Below are positions 47,632 to 58,223 of a DNA stretch of 64,000 nucleotides, piece by piece (within the stretch, counting starts at the first letter, position 1; every line of letters begins with the position of its first letter). Source of the DNA: Psettodes erumei (taxonomy: Eukaryota > Chordata > Actinopteri > Pleuronectiformes > Psettodidae); the NCBI GenBank assembly GCA_016785225.1, contig JAFBJZ010000104.1, forward strand, positions 186,001 through 250,000, read 5' to 3'. Made by a program: the position numbers and the translations under genes. Under the pieces are notes generated by a model, which ran no database searches, had not been told where the DNA came from, and saw nothing but the letters and a program-made list of their open reading frames with translations.

Positions 47632-48216
47632 ATGGTGACCCTGGAAACCTCCGAGGCTCCCGTGCCTCTGACGGCGCTGTCGCGCTGGTACCTCTACGCC
47701 ATCCACGGCTACTTCTGCGAGGTGATGTTCACCGCCGCCTGGGAGTTTGTGGTGAACTGCAACTGGAAGTTCCCCGGCGTGACCAGCGTGTGGGCGCTCT
47801 TCATCTACGGCACCTGCATCCTCATCGTGGAGCGGATGTACCTCAAGCTGCGCGGCCGCTGCCCCGTGCTGCTGCGCTGCATCATCTACACTTTATGGAC
47901 GTACCTGTGGGAGTTCGGCACGGGGCTGCTGCTGCGCCAGTTCAACGCCTGCCCCTGGGACTACTCCGAGTTCCGCTACAACTTCATGGGACTGATCACG
48001 GCCGAGTACGCCGTGCCCTGGTTCTGCGCCTCCTTCATCGTGGAGCGCCTGGTCATCCGCAAAACGCTGCGGCTCCGCTTCCACGAGGGGCCTGAGGACG
48101 GCTGGTCAAACCATCGGTCGGATGCTGGGGGCGGAGGAACCCTGGGGGGCGGGAGGAGAAGAGAGAGGAGCAGAGGGATGGAAAATAATGCTAACGGCTA
48201 CCTTAAAGGGGAATGA
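47632..48216 (+). CDS. tmem229b: Transmembrane protein 229B
   Basis: A 194-residue multi-pass membrane protein with its entire coding region in one exon. Residues 13-150 match vertebrate TMEM229B closely, including LTALSRWYLYAIHGYFCEVM, WKFPGVTSVWALFIYGT and FNACPWDY. Hydrophobic segments at about 20-42, 51-70, 79-101 and 117-140 suggest four membrane helices. The family is related to bacterial proteins in the CmpB-type putative ABC transporter group; its role in vertebrates is poorly known and I assign none. The start is chosen by homology: the ATG has A at -3 and G at +4, and the N-terminus (MVTLETSEAPVPLTALSRW) is slightly longer than the human one. The tail after about residue 155 is Gly/Arg-rich (GGGGTLGGGRRRERSRG), unlike the mammalian tail as I remember it. 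Confidence 0.95.
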   Translation: MVTLETSEAPVPLTALSRWYLYAIHGYFCEVMFTAAWEFVVNCNWKFPGVTSVWALFIYGTCILIVERMYLKLRGRCPVLLRCIIYTLWTYLWEFGTGLLLRQFNACPWDYSEFRYNFMGLITAEYAVPWFCASFIVERLVIRKTLRLRFHEGPEDGWSNHRSDAGGGGTLGGGRRRERSRGMENNANGYLKGE

Positions 48217-48989
48217 ACCGCGGTGGAAAAGAAAGGACGCAGTCTGAAACCAGCCCAGTCGCTCTGCAACACCTCTCCCTGCCGTCCTCAGCCGCTCTCA
48301 TACATCAACCGTATGGGGTTAATACAAACAGACAGCTGGTGTGCAGAGGTGTACAGAGTAACAAAACAGCCAGAAAACAAAAACTTTACTGGGGCTTCAA
48401 ACGCCCATATCACTCACTGCGTCCTCTACCGCCAACAGAAGCACAATAACTCCATGCTGCTGTGTTTGCTGTATCTCATAACGCACCCGCCCTTTTCCAT
48501 GTGGGGTTGACCTTAGGAAGATCAGGATCTTAAATTACCAGGACTATCAGTCTTTACTGTCCCATGCACTGCAAAGAAAAAGAATTCAGTAAAAAAAAAA
48601 AAAGTGTTGGGAAGATTTGCATTATTGTTATGAGGCAGAAAAAAAACATACAGGAAATCTGTGTTTCAAGGGCAAATCAATCTGTCTGACAGCAGAATGC
48701 TTGCTGCATAGAAAACATGCTAAAAAAAAAAGTAGCTGCGGTCTTAACATGTCCTTTTTAAAATGTACATACTGTCCTTTAGTATTATTCAAAGTACTGT
48801 AGTAATGTAGCTACAAAAGGCTCTTTAAGAACATAATGTTCACCCTGAAGCAGTGTGTCAGCTTGTGTCATGATGAATGTTTTCTGCAGTTAGTGAATAC
48901 CCACAATGCCTGGAAAGAAAAAAAATGCATGAGAAAAAACTTGTCTTCCAAATAATATACCTTTTCTACAGATCTCCTTCATATTGTGC

Positions 48990-49140
48990 GACTCCCTCGA
49001 GTCAGCCTGCTGCTTGTGCGTGGGGGGACGACTCTCCTCCGGGCGCCGTGTCCTCGAGCAAGGCACATAACCCCGAACTGCTCTTGCCCGTGCAGCTTCC
49101 CAGCTATCAGTGCATAGGTGTGTATGTGTGTGTGTAGGAT
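48990..49140 (+). repeat. Degenerate teleost interspersed repeat
   Basis: 'ctccgggcgccgtgtcctc' followed by 'gagcaaggcacataacc', 'ccgaactgctc' and a TG-rich end ('gtgtatgtgtgtgtag') follows a word order very common in teleost repeats ('gagcaaggcac...aacccc...ctgctcc'). Family name not determined. Confidence 0.5.
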
Positions 49141-50952
49141 AATATGAGGTATTGTGAGGCGGCTAAATGAAGGCAGTTTATTCAACATAATAGCAGAGAC
49201 ACCTTTCTGTTGATGGTAATAATTAGGGGTCATGACCATCAACGTAAAGCACCAAAATCTTTTGCTAATTCTTTTTCGATCAAAATAATGAGCATTGATA
49301 AAATGCAGTTGAATTTCCTATTACGCAGCAGGTGTGAGGGGAAATAGGGGCACCTGAGCAACATCTGAATGAAAGGGACCTGAAATTGTGCACATGTGAT
49401 GCCAGGTTTGCAGAACTTTGTGTTTGTTTTGCTTGAAGATCCATTCAAGACCAAACTTCACATCCACGAGTCCCAATTTGTCCATGAGAGCACCTGCTCA
49501 GCGAGAAATATGCAGCAATTTTTAGTCATCATTTAAGGAGGAAAACCCTGCATATCACCTGACGTAACAAGTCGTAGAATTGCGCTGCTCTGTTTTTTCC
49601 TAACTTAATAATGAGTGAAGTGACAGTAGATTTGACTCCCACAAATGGTGACGGTTGCGGTATTTTACTGGACTTTGACTCTGTTTGCCTGAGAAGGGCT
49701 GCAGAAGCGAAGTAGCACAGTAGGCGGATTTCAAGATACATTTAATCCATAGCAGCAACTGTTTGACTAGAATACTAACTCAGCAGCCCTCGTGTCTCAC
49801 GTGGTAAGGTTCAGACATTTGGTACTGTGAAGACGCACAGAATAACACTTCAGTCCTCTGGTGTCGTCACTGTCCATGTGGATCCCGAGACGCCCTCTGC
49901 ACTGGAAGTGGACAGATCGAGGACTGTACCCTCATTTCCTTGCATACATTTTAGCCTCCGTCGGTGGATCTGGTGCTACAAGTTAAACAATAAAACAGGT
50001 CAGACACTTCCCTCTTTACAGTGATTACAAGGTACCGGGGGGACAGGCGAGCATGCATGAGATGGTAATATGATCACTGAAAAAGTATTCCTCAGGACGA
50101 CCGTTCACGTTCCGGGCTCGATCACAACATTTTGTGCTGACAATAGATGAGCTCTGCTTTTCACAATTTTAGCTGTAAAAAAATCTAATTCAAATCCATG
50201 TTTCTACGACACTACTAGACTAAACTAAGTGAATGTGTGACCTTCATCAGCGTGGCTGCAGTGCCATGCAGTGTTTTTCCCCTCCCTGTCTCCATGGGAG
50301 CCCGCAAGGGTGAAAGGCAGGACTTATTATGATACATCGCAGATGAAGTGCTGCCACCTTGTGGACGATTCATAGACTGCAACCGGAACACTTTTACGCC
50401 CGGAAGAAACAAGACGTGCACAACGACGTGAAGATTAAGAAACCTTATTTGGAACAAGAAAAACGAGGGATGACTTTGTGTCGCCTATCACATTTTATTT
50501 GCATTCAGTGTTGAGTATGTATATTTTTTTTCCACACGTGAACAAAAAGGCTTAAAAGCAATAGAGGCTTCCTGACCCAACAGTGATTGTTCAGCTCAAG
50601 GCCGTTACCTTTTTCTATTTAAAATCCACTAAACAACATTATGAGAACTGATATGCAGCTAATATCCTTATCCAATCCTACTGCTTTGATGAGACAAATC
50701 ACGAGAACATGCAAAACGTGTTTGTTCTCTGCAATATGTAAGTGGAGGAGTACCAAGCGAGTATGTAGTGTTGTACAGAGACATGGTCTCTGTATGTGTA
50801 TGTGCATGTACAGTATGCTAAAACTGAACTGAATGTCTGGTATTTTTACTTAGAGGCTGCATGTCCAAAAGGGTTCGATTTCACCTCTAATCTCTGAATT
50901 TAACTAAGTAGTAGTTATCCCCCATGTACTGTGACGGTTGCTTCATTTTTTA

Positions 50953-50958
50953 AATAAA
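50953..50958 (+). terminator. tmem229b: Candidate tmem229b polyadenylation signal (AATAAA)
   Basis: AATAAA in an AT-rich context with GT-rich sequence ('gtttgtgtatg') about 50-70 bases downstream. It would imply a 3'UTR of about 2.75 kb. An alternative AATAAA is at 49989. Confidence 0.3.
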
Positions 50959-51399
50959 AATGTACAGGTTTTTAGTGACATGACTGTACTGTATATCACT
51001 CACTTTGATTATGTTTGTGTATGATTTATCAGACTTTGGGATTAAATGTGTTTATTTGATCATAAAATCTGTGTGTTCCGGAAACATTTTCATTCCCGTC
51101 TGCTGACAAAACCTTATGGATGCCCTTATGGACAGGTGGATAGACAGGCAGATGCAATCTTTGCTGAATTAGAATCACGATTTATAATCACAGCGAGGTA
51201 GGGAAAAACAACAAATAGATTTAGAGGCATATACAATAACTAGATAGACAAGATCTAAATACATTTAAATAAAAAAATATATAATACAGAAGAAAAAATA
51301 TAAGACAAAAGACAGAGCCATAACTAGGCTCTACTATGTGTTGAATATAAATAACAACAAAAACAACAACAATAATATTAGTTATTATTAATATCCTCT

Positions 51400-51510
51400 C
51401 ACCGCTGAGAACATGCAGGTTAGGTTGATTGGCGACTCTAAAGGGCCTGTAGGTGAGAACGGTTGTTTGTCTCTGTCCTGTGATTGGCTGGCAACCATGG
51501 ATGATGAAAA
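51400..51510 (+). repeat. Degenerate teleost interspersed repeat
   Basis: 'agaacatgcaggtta', 'ttgattggcgactctaaa', 'cctgtaggtgagaacggttg' and 'gtctctgtcctgtgattggc' follow a sequence I remember as one of the commonest repeat tails in teleost genomes ('catgcaggttaattggtgactctaaat'). Confidence 0.6.
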
Positions 51511-51838
51511 TATGAACTTTTTTTTTAACCTGAGAAGACCATATTAGCTTGCGCACCTATCCGACCAACAGTAGACTTTTAGTCGTTTTCCCATGTTGCT
51601 CCCGCCATAAAGTATCGAATCCAGTAAGTAGAATCCAGTAAAAAGTATCGCCCGTTGTAGACTTGAGAAAAAAAATCCTCACCCGGCAAAAGAGTTAAAC
51701 TTGCATTTATCGTGCAGTGGAGTAAATATTTGTATCAACACAGTGAGAAGAATGTCTTGGAATTTTGATAGTGCATCCAGAGCAGATATAAATACATGAA
51801 AACGACCCTCATGGTTCTTTAAACCATTAAATATATCA

Positions 51839-51903
51839 TTAGCTCGCTCGCTAGCTAGGTAGTTAGCTAGTTGCTAGCTAGCAGTAGCTAGTAGCTGCTA
51901 GGG
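51839..51903. repeat. CTAG/GCTAGC-rich palindromic low-complexity tract
   Basis: About 65 bases made almost entirely of overlapping TAGCTAG and GCTAGC words, with many short palindromes. It is not a simple tandem repeat with a fixed unit. Confidence 0.75.
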
Positions 51904-54175
51904 CTATCGACATAGCACGGCGCTGTCCTCGTCCACATTTATTGCCTGCAGCACACTCATTTGGCCACACGGTGGCTCTTTTTCACCAAAAAAGACGGAC
52001 GGGCTCGAGGACACAGGTCGACCCATCGGTCTGCACTTAAAGCTTGTCCAGGAAACTGTTTTTTTATATGAGTGACTGGAGCACGGATTTGGATTAAGAC
52101 ATAACTTGTACAGTTGTGAGGTTTTACGTCAACCAACGTGCCCCCTCATTTCAATCAATGCGAAGCGCTCAGTCCTCATCGCGTTTTAATGCGTCACGCA
52201 CTTACGACAGGCCGCGAATTGAGCATTACACAAGCATGATAAGAAATCAAATATCTCGTAATATATAAATAATGCTGCGATGACAGATTTACGTTAGCGT
52301 TTATTAGAGGCCTCAAGCAAGATATTTCGTCTCCTCCCTCCGCTGCAGCCACACCTTGGCCCAGGTTAGTGAGAATCTGGGTCATTAATGTGACTTGGCA
52401 AATCCTTTAATTAGCTGTGATTCCCCCGAGGGCCGTGGGGCCCCCCCTCCACCGAAGCCACGCCTACCCGCCTGTGTAGAGGGTGTGTCCGCTTCACACG
52501 CCGTGTGGCGTGAACCTGCTGCCGCCCCCGCCTCGTTTGACGGTGTCGACATGTGACTTCATCGCGTCTCCTCCGAGCAGACAGATATGGAGATTGGCAA
52601 CCTGTAATCAACGCCGCGCAGATGACAAGCGTCCTCCCTGAGGCGCTTTTTATTTGAGGGCCTTTTGTGCGAGTGTGTTTTGTGTTCACATGTTTGCGTA
52701 CTGTAACGTGTGCTAAGATGAAGTGTCACTGAGCTTTTCTTGTGTAACCTCGTCGCTCTCGGTGTTAAGATTCCAGTCTGCCTGACAGGAAATACATATA
52801 AAAGTATAAACATACAAAAGTCCGGGAATGATTGCCCTCAGTGGCATAACAATCATGTCATGGACTCGCACCTGGTTCAAGTGATGGAGGTAGCAGATTA
52901 AGTTGGACGTGACCAAGAAGAGATGATAAAAAGGTTCCTGCGACAGGCTTTTATTCATACCTCACATCCTTCCTCCTAAACTCATTACATAGCCAGCGAT
53001 TGGCATAGCGCTAACAACATGGGGCTCGAATGGGAAAACCTCATAAGAAAAGTGAGGCCGCTAACAAGAGTTGCAAATGTTATCCCACCAAACAATAAAT
53101 GCTGGTGTTTATTGGCACGGATGAGTTACGTTGCACGCTTGCCTGAAAGTGCTGGAGGTAACTTAACTGAAATGCCGACAAAGTTGTTTTGCGTATGGAA
53201 TATCATTTGCACCTAAGGCTTTGGGTCAGAGTTATTTCACATATTCGCCGTTAGTCGTCAGTAAACTAAGCATGTAACTGCGCGCAGGTGTTCCGGGGCG
53301 GATTACAGGACATCTGAATGTCAGGTTGGCAGCGGAGAGTGGCGGGGCGAGCGACGGCGTCACGGCGCACTGACGAAACGAACGGTTCCGTCAGGATCGG
53401 GGCAAGACTTCCAACATTTGCATTTCCACCGGACGGGAGGCGGCGACGAAAGAGCCCTCCGCCGAGGGGAAACTTGCTTTGACGTGTGAATGAGCGAATG
53501 CGTCAGGCGTTTGCCGAAAGCACATTCATGCCTTCACGGCCTTGGACACAGTCTGGGGCTTTTGCTTGGGTCCCGCTGGAAAAACTCAAACTCACTTTTC
53601 TAGTCACTTTTTCCCTCCGTGTAGGCAGCTTGGCAGTCAGGCCCTCTTGCAGTCGGGGCCGGACCAGCAGCCGAGGCTCGTTTACGCTCTCTTCTTCTTC
53701 CTCTTGACCTCACTGTGCTTTACGTCTTCCCTCTGCCCCCGGTCGGGCCAAACCAGTCTGCTGAAAGAAGCGGTTTGTTTAAGTTTGTTCGCCTGAAACA
53801 AGTTATAAATTCATGGCGGGGCCTACACATCAAACTAAGCCGGCGTAACACATACAATGTGATGTATGCGTACGTGGGCAGGATTTGTGGCGTCGCGTTG
53901 AAAGCTCCCGTGCACATTCACTGAGAACAAACCTGTCAGCGAGATAGGAGACGCCTTGTTTGCAGATATGAAACTTTTGACAGGAGGAGTAATATTCATA
54001 GATTGGATTTTTTTTTTCAGTGAGGGAGAAGATGCAGATGCAATTTAATGTTATTGTAAGCAGACTTTTGTACAAAAACCGGGGTAAACAAGGTTTTTAT
54101 TAGTTTTTTTTTATCATGTCTAATTGCCCGATGAGGATTTGTATTGATTTGTTAATTTCATCCTTTATTTGACAG
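51904..54175. other. Noncoding region with composition boundary near 53.2 kb
   Basis: No gene recognised. AT-rich up to about 53.2 kb, then GC- and CpG-rich. The part at about 52190-52440 is non-repetitive and has the texture of a conserved noncoding element. Open frames are not supported by homology. Confidence 0.55.
52190..52440. promoter_or_regulatory. Candidate conserved noncoding element
   Basis: A non-repetitive segment with several homeodomain-type words (ttaattagctgtga, tcattaatgtgac) and no coding potential. The call is from texture only. Confidence 0.2.
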
Positions 54176-54232
54176 CGACAAGGGACGACACGCTACAAAG
54201 GTCCTCGGCCCTGCGCGACGCTCCACATGCTG
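54176..54232 (+). other. Weak exon candidate (57 bases)
   Basis: Bounded by a good acceptor (TTTATTTGACAG) and a strong donor (GTAAGT), a multiple of three long, and open in all three frames. No translation (for example TRDDTLQRSSALRDAPHA) matches a family I recognise. It could be a coding exon, a noncoding exon, or chance. Confidence 0.2.
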
Positions 54233-57200
54233 GTAAGTCCTTCACGTGGCACGCGTACTGCGCCTTGCCGTCGCCTGTACAGGACAGCAACACGGGCCGG
54301 GCTGCGGTACAGTACCTACAGTATCTCTTCAAACAAGTCGCTTCCCACGAGGCCCTCTGGGTTGCTCCAGTTGCAGCCGATTCGCTCATTCTCCCTCATC
54401 CCAGGTGTATTCCCAGAGGTGACTTTTGAAACACGGTATCCTCGCTATCCGTTTCCTGTCTTGAGGCACGTGAAACGCGACACTCTTGAGTCCCGGACAC
54501 GGGGGGGGTCCGGAGCGCGCAGATCCCGAACGCAAACCGCGCGCGTTTGGGATCGTCCGCCCTCGCTCTGGTCTCTCGCCCCGCCAGTTAGTAAAATGAT
54601 GCGCCGCGTCTGGCGGGGGTTCCTGTGCAAAGCCGCAAACAGGCGGGCGGCAAACTTTGTGCACACGGGTTGTTGACAGTTTGAATGTGTGGCCAGCTGT
54701 GGCGCTTTCAGAAAACCCGCCATTCTGTTAACGGCCGACGGCTTATCTCCTCCGAGGCTTTGCATAACGAGAGGGAGCGGCGCGTTCCCACGCTGCTTTG
54801 CATGTGTTTAATTTCAGCGCTAATCGTCCCCGACGCGAGCGTGCCGAGGACGAGCCGTCGCTGCCGCCAGTAACTCGCGATAAATCTGCACAGGTAGCTG
54901 CAGGATGAAGTGTTGCGAGGACAAAAAAAAAAAAAACCCTCGATGGAGACATCGCTGCGCCGGGTTAAACTCTGATTCAGAGGGGCGAGGAGGGATAGCA
55001 GAGGGATCTGCAACGTAAACAGCTTCAGAAGTACAAAGCCCGCCGTGGAGCTCGTTGCAGGCTGTCCAATTTGCGCAATATATCAGCGCTGAAAAGCGCT
55101 TTCATAACCAGGCGGCATTCAAGCATAACAAATCCAGGCCTGAGGTCAATGGAGAACCTGCCAAGAAGAAGAAGAAGAAATGTTCCACCGCCCTGCCCGT
55201 TTTTCATGCCTGATGTTTTCTATATTCAAAACTCGCACTGTTTGAACTGTAAATAATTCATAACATCCTGGGTTGCAGTCGATCAGATAATGGGCGAATG
55301 TTGAGGTTTCTCTGCTTCTGTGGAAAGTACTGGAAGTACAGTGGGTTGTTTTTTTTTGTTACTTACTTCAGCTCCACTCCGCTTTAGACGGACATTCTGT
55401 ACTTTTAACTTGACTACATTTAGTGGACAGCTGCACTTACTTATTGCTTTTCATATCGAGCGTTTACATTTAAAAATATATTCGATATGCTCATGAACTA
55501 CTATACATTTAAGGTTGAAGCAGTCTTGAAGCATCTTGTTTGGACCCCTTGTCACATTTCTGATTCGTTTCATGTATCAACCTTCTTCTGTGTGCATTCT
55601 CAATGTTTACTTGTAATAGTTGTTTTTTTTTTATATTCCTGCTTTTATCTTAAGTAAAAGATCCGAGGGCTTGTGATCGTCCTCCCTGTCCGTGGCGTCC
55701 AGGACAATTAGCAGCAGCTCTGCTTCCCGGGTACGTGCACAGAGCAGGAGTTATGTTAATGGCCGCTGGCAGGAGAGAAAATAAGAGCGGCTATTAAAGT
55801 TAATGTGCTGCTGCTCCTCCTGCGGTCCAGGGGTACCGAGCTGGCCCTGGGTTTTGGGCGCAGCGGGCCCATTCGGCATCCTGCCGCGGGCTTTCGGGCC
55901 TGCGTGTCTTTTTAATTTGCACGCGTCGCCCTCGCTCAATCTCAAATCCGGGCTTCCTTTCCATTCGGGGCCTTTTTTCAGACGCGAGCCTTTTGGGCGG
56001 CGAACAGAGCGTCTTATTTGTCCAGCGCGGCCCGTGCCAGCTTCACTGCAGTCCCAGCCGGCCCGACGGCCCCCGGCCTGCTTTGTGTCTCAGCACGGTC
56101 CGCTAAGCTTCAAACAGATGCCACACTGTACTGGGGCCCGGGCCCCGTCCTCGTTCCCTGCTTTGAAGTGGGAATCCTTGCGCTTAGCATGCTGTAACGT
56201 CACCGTAGTTCGGTTTTGATGGGATCCAAATGCGGAGGCGGACTGTGTTCTGTTGGCTCCTCCTGAACTGCTCGTGTTTTCCCCGCTGTTTCTCCCCATA
56301 AACATGACCTTAGACGCTCGTTTGGCCACCAAGGATGCGGGCAACCGGCCGGCGATGCTACCGGCCAATGTCTCCTTGTGCGTGTAAACATTTATGAAGT
56401 GAGCAGTTCTTACCATTTAATGCTCTGTTGGACCAGCGCAGGAAAAACTTTTAACTGCGTAAAACCCACTACCCCAGCAGTTTTCTGTGGCCGCGGAACC
56501 AGCTGCTGTTTCATAGACTAAACAGCAAACGAGGAAACGCCGGCCTGGCCATTTTGTCGCTTTTTCATACAACTTGAACCCACCGTACATGCAGCAAATG
56601 GTCCAAACTGCCGAGCAGACCGCGTGGTCATGGAAGGGGGCATGCAGCTGTGCGTCGATTTGTTTTTTTTCCCCCCGCTTATTCCGGCTCCTCCCGCTTC
56701 ATCGCTGGCGGCTAATTAGCTCCAGGTCCCGCCAAACCGTCATCTCCCGAGTTACGACTCAACCGTATTCAACGGTGCACCTTCGCACAACCCGTCTGTT
56801 TACACTAATGACAGCTGGCGGGCACGCATACGCTCACGTGTGTCCGCACCCGCCATATTTCAGAACTCAAACGAGCCGTGATAAGAATCTAACAGCATCG
56901 CCTGCCCTCCCCCCCCCCAGAGCGCTGAGCTGCAGGGGCTTCTTGTTGCGTAAGCCTCCCCGGTCATCATCTGCCCCGTCCTGTTTTCCGACTGCGGGAG
57001 GAGCGCCGGCCTGCAGAGGGAAGCGTTTGTTTTTTCCGTGCGGAGCTTCCAAGCCGCCGGCAGTGACGGTGGCGGCCGAGTCGGACACTGGCCTCTTGAG
57101 GAACTCCAGGATGCCATCAGGTTGAGTGACTGGCTGTGTGTGTGTGTGTGTGTGTGTGTGCGTGCATGTCTGCTGTTGTTTTTGGGTCTCGGTTTGCTCT

Positions 57201-57266
57201 TATTGGCTCCTTGCCTCTGTACCTACCGCTCGCAGGAACCGTGGCTTTTTTTTTCTCGTTCCCCAG
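54233..57266. other. CpG-rich region without a recognised gene
   Basis: GC-rich with long open frames on both strands, as expected from composition. A possible conserved block is at about 55690-55800. It may be the intron of a gene extending beyond the window, but nothing here proves that. Confidence 0.5.
57138..57160. repeat. (GT)n microsatellite
   Basis: A perfect GT run of about 11 units. Confidence 0.92.
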
Positions 57267-57328
57267 GTGGGGCAACACCTGATGGAGCTTTTGGGACTCG
57301 CAGCTGTGTTACCTCAGCTGTGGAGACG
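57267..57328 (+). other. Weak exon candidate (62 bases)
   Basis: Preceded by a T/C-rich tract and CCCCAG and followed by the donor GTATGC. In phase 0 it reads VGQHLMELLGLAAVLPQLWR, an amphipathic helix-like stretch, but I cannot assign it to a family. Its phase does not join directly to the candidate at 54176. Confidence 0.2.
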
Positions 57329-57344
57329 GTATGCACAGCAGCTC

Positions 57345-57368
57345 AGTACAGTACAGTACAGTACAGTA
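57345..57368. repeat. (GTACA)n pentanucleotide repeat
   Basis: About five CAGTA/GTACA units, immediately after the weak exon candidate at 57267-57328. Confidence 0.85.
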
Positions 57369-58186
57369 TGCTTACTGAGCGGTGGTGCACAGAGTACTAA
57401 GTGGCCCTCAAGCGCAAACACGGCGGGAAAAATACCTGTAAAATTAAAGTGTTACTTAAATAATATTACAGACGTATATTGTCGTTGACATTGCCGCCGA
57501 AGATAGCCGCTGCCGAGATTTTCCACAGCCCATGCACACGACTAGAAAGCGCCACGAGGGCGCAGAACTCCCCTGCCCCCAGAACCAGAGGAGTGTCTGG
57601 ATCTGGATCAAGCTGACGAGGAACGATGAAGCGTCAAAGTAAAACCAGCGCTGCAGAATGTGACTTCGACGTAACGCAGCTGTGTTGATGTATCTAATAA
57701 AGATATATATATATATGGGTGTATGTCAGTCATGTACTTACACATGTGCGTATGGGTGGGTACTTCGAGCGCATGTTAATAATACTTAATAAGATTTACA
57801 ACGCTGGGGCGGTTTGTTTTGACAGGAGTATTTTTGCGCCGACTCCGCCGTTTCAGCCGATGCCCTCGTGCGGGCGAGCGATCGCGTTCGGCCCGCTCCG
57901 GCCCCGCCTCCTTTTGGTCTCAACTTCGGTTTTATGTGCAAAGCGCGCCTGCGGTACGAAACCTGTTTGTGCAGGTGTGCAGCGGTATGACGTCTGGATC
58001 GGGGGGGGGGACAATCGCGGGCTTTGTTTTCTCAACCATTGGCTGCGTTCGGGGAAAAAAAAAAACAACCCCCCCCCGTTGGAGAGTCAAGGAAACAGTG
58101 TGATTTCCGGCCCAGGCCAATTCTGCGGTGCGGCCCCCTCACCCCACCGCAACTCCCTTCGCCCTCTTAAACCTGGCAAATACTGA

Positions 58187-58190
<4 letters not shown>

Positions 58191-58220
<30 letters not shown>
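58191..58220. repeat. (GT)n microsatellite followed by a G run
   Basis: About 15 GT units running into seven or eight G residues. Confidence 0.93.

Positions 58221-58223
<3 letters not shown>

Larger units (their letters stand above)
48217..51000 (+). other. tmem229b: Region probably including the tmem229b 3'UTR
   Basis: No second gene is visible downstream of the stop. Mammalian TMEM229B has a long 3'UTR, so much of this may be transcribed. AATAAA occurs at 49989-49994 and 50953-50958; the second is followed by GT-rich sequence at about 51010-51026. A repeat relic at about 48990-49140 interrupts the region. Confidence 0.35.

Noticed and set aside
47790..48095. An alternative + strand frame of 101 codons inside tmem229b
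   Set aside because: A shadow frame caused by high third-position GC in the real coding exon.
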